Positions 46,082-56,000 of a DNA stretch of 64,000 nt are shown here, one piece after another. Under the pieces are notes generated by a model. That model ran no database searches and was not told the origin of the DNA. It saw only the letters and a list, made by a program, of their open reading frames with translations. The position numbers and the translations under genes were made by a program. Position 1 is the first letter of the stretch; each line of letters starts with the position of its first letter. The stretch is from Chitinophaga pinensis (GTDB taxonomy: Bacteria > Bacteroidota > Bacteroidia > B-17B0 > Aurantibacillaceae): assembly GCA_945860225.1 (NCBI GenBank), contig CAMAPT010000011.1, forward strand, positions 49,423-113,422, given 5' to 3'.

Positions 46082-46699
46082 GTGGAATTTACATCAAAAT
46101 TAATCGAACAAGCGGTGGGGCATTTTTCTAGTTTACCGGGTGTAGGCAAAAAATCAGCGCTTCGTTATGTTCTGCATTTAATAAAGCAAGATGAGCAGGG
46201 TATTATTAATTTTTCAAATACATTAAAAGCGCTAAAGCAAGATTTAAAATTTTGTAAAAATTGCCACACTATTTCTGACAACGATATTTGTGAAGTATGT
46301 GCCAATCCAATACGGAATCATCAATTGGTGTGTGTTGTTCAAGACTATAGAGATGTGATGGCGATTGAAAACACTGGTCTTTATAAAGGAGTGTATCATG
46401 TACTTGGCGGACTCATTTCTCCTATGGAAGGTATTGGACCAAGTAACCTAACCGTTGATTCTTTAATCAATAAAGTTGCTAATCAGGATGTAACAGAAAT
46501 TATACTTGCCTTAAATGCAACGATGGAAGGCGAAACAACTAGCTTTTTCATTTTCAAAAAATTAGCGGCTTATCCGGTAACCCTATCTGCCATTGCAAGA
46601 GGTATTGCTGTTGGTGAAGAGCTGGAATATACAGACGAAGTAACTTTAGGGCGTTCCATTATCAACAGAATTCCATATAATAACAGCTTAGCCAGATAG
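46082..46699 (+). CDS. recR: Recombination mediator RecR
   Basis: The 205-residue protein acts with RecO (and RecF) to load RecA onto gapped DNA. A helix-hairpin-helix lies near the start ([19 protein letters not shown]), followed by a C4 zinc finger ([16 protein letters not shown]). A Toprim domain follows, with [20 protein letters not shown]. Length is normal. It starts at GTG (46082); no ATG is available nearby. The Crp-like regulator follows after 4 bp, so the two are probably co-transcribed. Confidence 0.97.
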   Translation: MEFTSKLIEQAVGHFSSLPGVGKKSALRYVLHLIKQDEQGIINFSNTLKALKQDLKFCKNCHTISDNDICEVCANPIRNHQLVCVVQDYRDVMAIENTGLYKGVYHVLGGLISPMEGIGPSNLTVDSLINKVANQDVTEIILALNATMEGETTSFFIFKKLAAYPVTLSAIARGIAVGEELEYTDEVTLGRSIINRIPYNNSLAR

Positions 46700-46703
46700 T
46701 TTT

Positions 46704-47291
46704 GTGCCATCCATAGACTCTAATGCGATAAATACGTTTATCGAATATATAAACAGTATTTCAAAACTTAGTAATACCGGCATTGAAGACATTAAAATCT
46801 GCCTGTCAGTTATTAGAGTTCAAAAAAAACACATAGTAATTCCGGAATTATCAAAGTCACAATATTTGTATTTTATTTCTAAAGGTGTAGTAAGAGCTTT
46901 TTTTTACCATAATGAAAAAGAAATAACTGATTGGTTTGGAACTGAAAATATGGTGATAGGTCCTACAATTCGAAATTTTCCTATAAAAAATGCCATTCAC
47001 TCAGTAGAAACATTAGAAGATTGTGAATTTATTCGTGTACATTTTTCTGACTTAGAACGACTCTATCAAAAGCATCATGAGATAGAACGCATAGGACGCT
47101 TAATTGCTATTCAGAGTATGTTACAATTACAATATAAAATAGATTGCTTGCAATTACTTTCAGCAAGAGAACGTTACACAGATTTCTTAATGCGATATCC
47201 AAATTTAATTAACCGTATTTCTTTAGGATACATCTCATCCTATTTAGGAATGAATCAAGTAACACTTAGCAGAATTCGTAAGCAGAATTAA
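46704..47291 (+). CDS. Crp/Fnr-family transcriptional regulator
   Basis: The 195-residue protein has a cyclic-nucleotide-binding-like beta-roll (about 40-125, VIPELSKSQYLYFISKGVVRAFF). It has a C-terminal helix-turn-helix in which LGYISSYLGMNQVTLSRIRK is the recognition region. It lacks the residues of true cAMP binding proteins that I would expect, so the effector is unknown. It starts at GTG, 4 bp after recR, and is followed after 52 bp by a glycosyltransferase, its most likely target by position. That link is inference. Confidence 0.9.
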   Translation: MPSIDSNAINTFIEYINSISKLSNTGIEDIKICLSVIRVQKKHIVIPELSKSQYLYFISKGVVRAFFYHNEKEITDWFGTENMVIGPTIRNFPIKNAIHSVETLEDCEFIRVHFSDLERLYQKHHEIERIGRLIAIQSMLQLQYKIDCLQLLSARERYTDFLMRYPNLINRISLGYISSYLGMNQVTLSRIRKQN

Positions 47292-47343
47292 TTTTTTAGC
47301 CTATGCTAAAAATTATTGAATACAGATTTCTTTCATTTGCTTT

Positions 47344-48618
47344 ATGAATATAGGAATATTTACATACGGAACCAGAGGTGACTTACAACCATACGTGGCA
47401 TTGGCTCTCGGTCTTATAGAAAAGGGACATAAAGTAACAATTTCTGCAACAGAAGACTTTAAAGAGTTTGTTGAAGGATTTGGTGTTAATTTTCAACCAC
47501 TTTGGGGAAATGCAGAAATGATGATGAACTCAACAGAAGGGCAACGTATTTTACAGACCGAAAATCCTATAAAACTCATGAAGTATTATTTTAAAGTAAT
47601 ACATGATAATAGAGCATCGTTACGAAAAACGTATTTTGAAGCAATTTCTAAAGTTGATTTTATCATTGCTAACACAATGACTCTTCCTATTGTTAGTGCT
47701 ATTGCTGAAAAACAGAATAAAAAAGTTGCATTAACCTATTTTATGCCACCTGTTGTACCCACAAAAGAATTTCCTTTAGCAGAGTTTGACCTTTTCAATT
47801 TTCCCTGGTACAATAAGTTGACTTACAGAATAGCACTCAGTTTCTTTTGGAGTTTTATAAAAAAAGATACCTTGGAATATAGAGAAGAATTAGGTCTACC
47901 TAAATTGAAAGAGAGTTTAATAACTTATCTCAACAAACAAAAAATATTAGATTTATACTGCCTAAGCCCCACTTTAATTCCACAACCTAAAGATTGGGAA
48001 AGCCATCATAAAATAACCGGATTTATCAATATTGACAAAGATAAAAGAGAAGGACATTTCTTAGATCAAACAACCAAAGAACTGACACAATGGTTGTCGA
48101 ACGGCCATAGACCAATTTATATGGGATTTGGAAGTAACGGCATCGGTAACCCAGAAAAATTTTCTAAAATACTTATGGAAGTTATAGAGAAAACAGATGA
48201 ACGTATTTTGTTTAGCACCGGTTGGTCGAAGTTTGACAATCTTCCGAATCATAAAAATTTATTTGTAACAAAGTATGTAAATCACGAATCAATTTTGCCA
48301 CATTGTAAATTAGGCATATTTCATGGAGGTGCAGGAACTTTGGCAACAATGTTAAGACACAATTTGCCGGTTATCATTGTTTCTTTTTATACCGATCAAC
48401 CAACTTGGGGAAAAATTGTTGAACGAAAAAAGGTAGGAGCGCATATTCCAGTAAAGTCATTAACCAGTGAAAAACTTATTTCAGCCATTCAAAAAGTTCA
48501 AACGGACGAAATAAATCATAATGTTTCAATAGTTGGGAAACAAATAAAACTGGAGAATGGACTTGAAAGGGCAATAATTGAAATTGAAAACTACTTTGAT
48601 ACAAACATTAATTGTTGA
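47344..48618 (+). CDS. Family 1 (UGT-like) glycosyltransferase
   Basis: The 424-residue GT-B enzyme starts with IGIFTYGTRGDLQPYVALAL, the pattern of sterol and macrolide glucosyltransferases. The nucleotide-sugar-binding region GIFHGGAGTLATMLRHNLP and FYTDQPTWGKIVERKKVG near the C-terminus form the donor site. The acceptor is unknown; a lipid, an antibiotic or a small polyketide are all possible. It is preceded by the Crp-like regulator and probably belongs to that unit. Confidence 0.9.
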   Translation: MNIGIFTYGTRGDLQPYVALALGLIEKGHKVTISATEDFKEFVEGFGVNFQPLWGNAEMMMNSTEGQRILQTENPIKLMKYYFKVIHDNRASLRKTYFEAISKVDFIIANTMTLPIVSAIAEKQNKKVALTYFMPPVVPTKEFPLAEFDLFNFPWYNKLTYRIALSFFWSFIKKDTLEYREELGLPKLKESLITYLNKQKILDLYCLSPTLIPQPKDWESHHKITGFINIDKDKREGHFLDQTTKELTQWLSNGHRPIYMGFGSNGIGNPEKFSKILMEVIEKTDERILFSTGWSKFDNLPNHKNLFVTKYVNHESILPHCKLGIFHGGAGTLATMLRHNLPVIIVSFYTDQPTWGKIVERKKVGAHIPVKSLTSEKLISAIQKVQTDEINHNVSIVGKQIKLENGLERAIIEIENYFDTNINC

Positions 48619-48680
48619 AATCAATTTTTGTGATTTAAGCCCCTTTCCATGAATTATATAAAAAATAGCTTACAAAGCTT

Positions 48681-49313
48681 TTAAATTTTCTTAGTAAAGA
48701 GATTTATTTTAGATTCCTCACGATTTAATAACCGAAGTATGTTTTTTTTATGAGTCAATATCAGTAACGCAGAAACAAACACAGAGAAAAATAATAAAAT
48801 TTGGTTTTGATTATTACATACTATATTTAAAAAAAACGGAAAACTTAAACCGGCAGTTATGGATGACAATGAAACATAACGTGTTGAAAATAAAACCAAT
48901 AAAAAAACACACAAAGCCAAACAAGAAGCAAACGGAGCAAGACAGATAACCACTCCTAAAACGGTGGCAACCCCCTTTCCGCCTTTAAATCCGGCGAAAA
49001 TAGGAAATACATGACCCAAAAGAGCCGTCATCCCCAATCCTAATTCCAAATTAATAAATTCATTACTTCCATCTAAAAAATAAGAAAAGTGAGCTAATAA
49101 AACAGATATAGTGCCTTTGATAACATCGATAAATAGTACCGGAATCCCTGCGTTTTTACCTAATACTCTAAACGTATTGGTGGCACCAGCATTTCCACTA
49201 CCAAATTCCCGAACATCGATGCCGTAAAAACGCTTACCCCACCACACCGCAGTTGGAATAGAACCCAGTAAATAGGCCATTAAAAATAATCCTAAAATTG
49301 TAATGGTTTCCAA
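48681..49313 (-). CDS. plsY: Acyl-phosphate glycerol-3-phosphate acyltransferase
   Basis: The 210-residue multi-pass membrane enzyme makes lysophosphatidic acid from acyl-phosphate and glycerol-3-phosphate, the first step of phospholipid synthesis. Conserved PlsY loops are GSIPTAVWWGKRFYGIDVRE, GSGNAGATNTFRVLGK and GHVFPIFAGFKGGKGVAT. Length and about five helices agree with the family. It diverges from ruvA, with 176 bp between them. PlsX, which makes the acyl-phosphate, is not in the window. Confidence 0.97.
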   Translation of the reverse strand: METITILGLFLMAYLLGSIPTAVWWGKRFYGIDVREFGSGNAGATNTFRVLGKNAGIPVLFIDVIKGTISVLLAHFSYFLDGSNEFINLELGLGMTALLGHVFPIFAGFKGGKGVATVLGVVICLAPFASCLALCVFLLVLFSTRYVSLSSITAGLSFPFFLNIVCNNQNQILLFFSVFVSALLILTHKKNILRLLNREESKINLFTKKI

Positions 49314-49489
49314 TTTAAGCCGTTTTTAAAAACAAAAATAATGATTATTTAAAATTCATTACAGGCAAATACATTTCAAGTTATTAAAAATCAAACGGAT
49401 GTTTTGTTAAAATCAAATAGCTTAAAAGTGACAAAACCCACTATTATTTTCAAACATTACAAAAAAATAATGCTATTTTTAACCCTCTT

Positions 49490-50083
49490 ATGATTAATTA
49501 TGTAAATGGCCAAATAGCCGAACTGAATCCTGCTTTAGCGGTAATAGAAGCCAACGGTGTAGGTTATGGATTACTGATTTCCTTAACTACTTATAGTCAA
49601 ATTCAAGGTAAAACATCCGCTAAATTATTTGTAGAAAGCGTTTATGTAAGGGATGATAATCCGAGATACTTTGGTTTTGCTGATATAGAAGAACGGGATT
49701 TATTCAGAAAATTAATTTCAGTATCCGGAGTTGGAGGCGGAAGTGCGATTTTGATGCTATCGTCATTGAGCGCTGCCGAAATTGCCGGAGCCATTAATAC
49801 AGCCAACGTAGCCTTGCTTAAAAGCATTAAAGGTATTGGTGAAAAAACAGCTCAACGCATTGTGGTTGATTTAAAAGGTAAAATGGGTAAACACGAAGGT
49901 GGTATTTCTCAAATTTTAAATCCGTCGTACAATAAAAACAAAGATGAAGCGTTAATGGCGCTAGTCACCTTGGGTTTTCCGAAAATGGCGGCAGAGAAAG
50001 CCATAGAAAAATCAATTAAACAACAAGGAGTGACAACGGAGAATGTTGAATTGCTGATAAAATCAGCACTTAAAAATATGTAG
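49490..50083 (+). CDS. ruvA: Holliday junction helicase subunit RuvA
   Basis: The 197-residue subunit binds Holliday junctions and directs RuvB. An OB-fold (about 1-65) precedes two helix-hairpin-helix motifs (RKLISVSGVGGGSAILML and ALLKSIKGIGEKTAQRIV) and a C-terminal RuvB-binding domain (DEALMALVTLGFPKMAAEKAI). Length is normal. sprA follows after 8 bp. This ruvA-sprA pairing is a known synteny in gliding and non-gliding Bacteroidota and supports both calls. Confidence 0.97.
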   Translation: MINYVNGQIAELNPALAVIEANGVGYGLLISLTTYSQIQGKTSAKLFVESVYVRDDNPRYFGFADIEERDLFRKLISVSGVGGGSAILMLSSLSAAEIAGAINTANVALLKSIKGIGEKTAQRIVVDLKGKMGKHEGGISQILNPSYNKNKDEALMALVTLGFPKMAAEKAIEKSIKQQGVTTENVELLIKSALKNM

Positions 50084-50091
50084 TGTAAGGC

Positions 50092-53000
50092 GTGATTAAG
50101 GGTGTTGTTAATTTTTTAGTAGCAGGTTCTATATCTGTTGGTTTAATGAGTATTGTCATTGGATCAAAAGCAAAGAACGCGCCCCCAAGTAAACTTCATC
50201 ATTTTTCTAATTCACCATTACCTGTTGATTCTCCGATTATTACAAAAAAAGACCTACCTTTTAAATTCAACGATAATAATGGTGGTCAACCAAATTTTGA
50301 CGACAAAAGCGGATTGTACCTTAATAACCCCTCGAACGTTAAAACAGAAACAAAATACAATACAGAAACCGGAAACTATGATATAACCCAAAAAATTGGG
50401 AAATTAGATTTTAGGCCAGAAACTTATGTGGAATTTCAAGAATTCCAAGATCAATTATTTAAAGAGGCTGTTAAAAACCATTGGAAAACGAAAATTAAAG
50501 CCGAAGATCTTCAAAATCAAAGTAAAAAAGGCCTCATTCCTAAATTAACTGTTAATAGCGAAATTTTTGACCGCATTTTTGGAGGAAATCAAGTAGATAT
50601 TAAACCTACCGGAACGGCCGAATTAATTTTTGCGTTAAACCGAAATAAGACATTAAACCCTGCCATTCCGCAACGCCAACAAAAAGTCACCAATTTTGAC
50701 TTTAATATGCGTATTCAATTAAACTTAATTGGAAAAATTGGAGACAAACTTAAAATAACAACAAGTTATAATACAGAAGCATCCTTTGATTGGGAAAATC
50801 AAATGAAGCTAGATTATACCGGATATGAAGATGAGATTATCAAAAAAATAGAAGCTGGTAATGTGAGTTTACCTTTAAATAGCTCGCTCATACAAGGAAG
50901 CCAAAGCTTATTTGGTGTAAAAACTCAATTACAATTTGGGAGATTAACCGCCACCGCATTATTTTCTCAACAACGCGGTAAAAAACAAGAAGTGTCCGTT
51001 CAGGGTGGAGCGCAAACCATGTATTTTAATGTAAATGCTGATAATTATGAAGTAAATAAACATTACTTCATAGGACATTTTTTTCGTGACAACTACGACC
51101 AATGGATGTCCACATTACCCATTGTTACCACGCCGGTAGTTATTACAAAAGTAGAGGTATATATTACCAATCAAACCGGAAGTACAGAGCAAGTGAGAAG
51201 CATTGCGGCCTTTGCCGACTTAGGTGAAGATTCGACTCATGTTAACAAGGCCTTAAATAATCATAACGGAACATTTGCCTGTCAATCAAGTGCCTCTCCT
51301 TATGTTATTGCTGACAGTGTGGGCTCTAACCCTCACAATGAGGCTAATAGTTTGTATGATATTTTAACCAATACATCCAATGGTTTAATTGCTTCTAGAA
51401 GCAATACGCTTCAAGCCATTAATAATATCCTTCAATCGCCACCTCCCACAGGACCAAATACTTGTAATACAAACGGGCAATTTATGATTGCCGCCAGAGA
51501 TTTCGAGTATGTATCTAATGCCCGAAAATTAAATCCTTCAGAATTTACCTTTAATAGTCGTTTAGGTTTTATTTCCATTAATCAAACTATCAACAACGAC
51601 CAAACAGTTGCCATAGCCTACCAATACACCTACAACGGAAAAACTTATCAGGTTGGTGAATTTTCTGATCAATTTACCTCAGGACCTTTGTATTTAAAAT
51701 TATTAAAAAGTGGTTCAATTACCAGCCCAAAATTCAGTACTTGGGATCTGATGATGAAAAATGTGTATTCATTGGGCGCTTATAACTTAAATCCGGCAGA
51801 TTTTAAATGTGACATTTACTACAACAATATTGAAACAGGGGTTGATATTCCTTATATTCCCTACGGAAGTGTGAATGGAAAATTATTAGTTCAAGTAATG
51901 GATTTAGATAAATTGAGCGTTAATGGCGATCCTTATTCGGATGGTGTGTTTGACTTTGTAAAAGATTATACGATTAATTCGAATAATGGTCGGATTTACT
52001 TATCTTCTAAAGAGCCATTTGGAGAAAATTTAAGAAAAAAATTTGCTTCAAGCGATTTTCCTACTGCCAATAAATACATTTACCAGGAATTATATGATTC
52101 TACCCGAACAATTGCCCAACAATTGCCGGAAAAAAATCGTTACAAAATAAAAGGTCAATATAAATCAGCATCAGGATCAGAAATTTCTTTAAATGCATTA
52201 AATATACCCCAAGGTGCGGTTCAGGTTACGGCCAATGGACAACAATTATCTGAAAACGTAGATTATACGGTAGATTATACATTAGGAAGGGTTAAAATCA
52301 TCAATGAAAGTATTTTAAACTCAGGTGCTAATATTAAAGTAAGTACAGAAAGTAATTCTTTATTTATGGTACAACAAAAAAGTTTATATGGTACCAGATT
52401 AGATTTTAAAGCCAATAAAGACTTAACTTTTGGTGGAACGGTGTTACATTTGAGTGAAAAGCCTGTTACACAAAAAGTAAATATCGGTGACGAACCGGTA
52501 TCTAATACCATTTGGGGAGCTGATTACAACTATAAAACCAATGTTCCGTTTTTAACTAGACTCATTGACAAAATTCCGTTATTGAATACGAAAGAAATGA
52601 GTAGCATTACCACACGGGGCGAATTTGCACAACTCATTCCTGGAAATGCTAAAGCCATTGGAAAAAATGGGAATTCATACGTGGATGATTTTGAGGGAAG
52701 TATATCCCTCATTGATTTAAAAAGTCCAAATTCATGGCATTTGGCAAGTATTCCTCAAGGACAACCCTCTTTATTTCCGGAAGCCATTTATAACGATGAT
52801 ATTAAAAGTGGTTTAAACCGGGCGCAGTTTAACTGGTATAATATCGATCCCTTATTTTATGGACAACAAAATACGAGTATAAAACCCGGAAATATTCCTG
52901 AAACCACATTTTCCAACAATTTTATGCGCCAGGTGTTAGAAACCGAATTATTTCCGAGCAAAACTCCGGCTAACGGACAACCTGTAGTCATGTCTGTTTT

Positions 53001-56000
53001 GGATTTGGCATTTTATCCTGAAGAAAGAGGGCCTTATAACTATGATGTAAATGCCACTAACATTTCTTCCGGTATATTATCAAATGGTCGGTTAAAAAAT
53101 CCGGAAACCAGATGGGGTGGAATTATGAGGCGTTTGGAAACCAATGATTTTCAGGCAGCCAATATAGAGTATGTTCAATTCTGGATGATGGATCCGTTTA
53201 ATAGTGATTATAACAGCACTACTTATCCCGATATGGACGCTAATAGTAAACCTAGTGGGGAGCTTTATATCAATTTAGGAAATGTAAGCGAAGATATTTT
53301 AAAAGATGGCAAAATGTGTTATGAAAATGGTTTGCCCGGAAAACCAAGTGGAGCAAATGCCAGTTTACCAATCATTGAAACTAATCTTGGAAAATCACCT
53401 TTAATTAGTCCAATTTCTAATTCATTCGTAAATGATCCTGAAGACAGACCATTTCAAGATGCCGGTTACGATGGGTTAACTGATACGGCCGAAGCTAGAA
53501 AGTTCTCTTCATTCATCTCCGCCCTTAATAATTCAGGCGCATCCGGTAAAGCTGTAACCGATGCCTTAAACGATCCTAGTTCAGACAAATACCATTTTTT
53601 CAGAGGCAGTGACTATGATGGTTTATCAAATTTAGAAGGCAATACATTGCATCGCTATAAAAAATACAACAATCCTGAAGGTAATTCGCCAACTGAAGCA
53701 CAATATCCGGAAGCCGGAGTACCCAGTGCTGCGAGTAATAATCCAAATATAGAGGATATTAATAAAGATAATACCCTAAGTGAAACCGAAAATTATTATC
53801 AATACAAAATCAAAATATCCCCTCAAGACTTAAGTCCAAATAATATAGGACAAAATTATATTGTGAATGTTTTAGATGGTTCGGCAACAATAGGTAACCG
53901 ACAAAAAAATGTCAAATGGTATCAATTCAAAGTGCCGGTTACTGAATTTGAAAAAACCGTGGGCTCTATCGAAGGTTTTAACTCCATCCGATTTATGCGT
54001 GTGTTTATGAAAGGATTTGATAAACCGGTGGTTTGCCGTATTGCGAGGATGGAATTAGTGAGAAGCGATTGGAGACGATATACTTTTGACCTAAAAAAAC
54101 CGGGAGAATATACCGCCAACGATGATAATTCTACCACATTCGATGTTTCGGCTGTTAGTCTTCAAGAAAACGGTGAAAAAAAACCGGTAAATTATGTTAT
54201 CCCACCAGGCATCAATCAACAACAAAATATACAAACCACCAATTTAGTTTTGTTAAACGAACAAGCCTTGTCGTTGAGAGCTTGTAATTTAAAAGACGGA
54301 GATAGTCGGGCAATTGTGAAGAATACAGAACTAGATGTGCGGTCGTTTGGAAAAATGAAATTGTTTATGCACGCCGAAAAATTAGGATTTGACCCTTTAA
54401 ATGACGGAGACGTTACCGTGTTTGTTCGTTTAGGTTCAGATTACAATAACAACTATTACGAATACGAAATTCCTGTAAAATTAACTCAACCTGGTTACTA
54501 CGATCCGAACACAGATGGAGGAAAATATAACGTGTGGCCAACCGATAATGAATTTGTGATTGATTTTGAAAAAATCACATCTACCAAAATGAATCGAAAT
54601 GGCATCAATACCAATATAGATTTAACGGCTTTTCAAAAACCATATACCGAATCGGATGGTAATAATAAAATTACGGTTGTGGGTAATCCGAATTTGGCAA
54701 GCATAAAAAGTTTAATGATTGGTATCAGAAATCCGAAAGATAATGGAGGGTTGCCAAAATGTGTAGAAGTGTGGGTCAACGAATTGCGTTTAACTGATTT
54801 CGTAAACCAAGGGGGGTGGGCTACCACCGGAAGTTTACAAGCTAAATTAGCTGATTTGGGACAAGTATCGTTGGCAGCAACATATAGCAGACCATTTTTT
54901 GGAAGCATAGAAAAGAAAATAAGTGAAAGAAGTAGAGAAACAAATTTTCAATGGGATGCTACCTCAACGTTTCAACTTGGTAAATTTTTCCCGGTAAAAT
55001 GGAAAATAAACCTCCCGATATATTATGCCTATGGAGAAACGAAAATAACCCCACAGTATAGTCCTTATGATCCGGACATCAAAATAGATAATGACAACAT
55101 CAATCCCGAACTAAAAAAACAAATCAAGCAAAACTCTCAAGATGTAACGGTTAGAAAAGGATATAATTTTTCAAATGTCAAAATTGACGGTTTTAAACGT
55201 GAAGGTGCTAAACCAATGCCATGGGACATTTCCAATTTTTCAGTAACCTATGCTTATAACGAAACATTTAGACGAAACGTCAATATCGACCATAGTATTA
55301 ATAAAACCATTAGAGGGGCTTTAGCTTACAATTATTCAACAAACGCTAAAGCATGGGCACCATTTTCTAAAACAAGTTCTAAAATTCTGAATCACAAATG
55401 GATGGCTTTGGTAAAGGACATTAATATTACCCCTCTACCAAATCGCTTAGGATTTAATACCGATATCAACAGAAGTTACAGCGAATTATTGAATCGCGAC
55501 ATGACGAGTTTTTATAGCGGAAGTTCAGACAATTTAACTCAAACCCAATTCAATAAAACATTTAATATAACTCGCAGTTATGATTTGCAATGGAATTTTA
55601 CCAAAAATCTGAAATTTGACTTTACAGCAAATAACGATGGTCGAATTTTGGAACCACTCGGAAAAATTGACACCCAAGAGAAAAAAGACTCGATAAAACA
55701 AAATTTACTCGATTTCGGTACTACTACCAGTTACAGACATCAAGGCAATATCAATTACCAAATCCCTATCAATAAAATTCCATTGTTAGATTTTGTAAAT
55801 GCTAGTGCCCGTTATAGTGCTTCTTATACTTGGACAAGACGACCATTTGCGCAAGAATCTATAGGAAATACCATTCAAAACACGAGTACTAAAAGTGTGA
55901 ATGGTACGTTTAACATGACAACATTGTATAATAAAATTCCTTATTTCAAAAGCTTAAACACAGGTGCAAGTAAACCAAAAGCGAATGGAAAACCTTCAAA

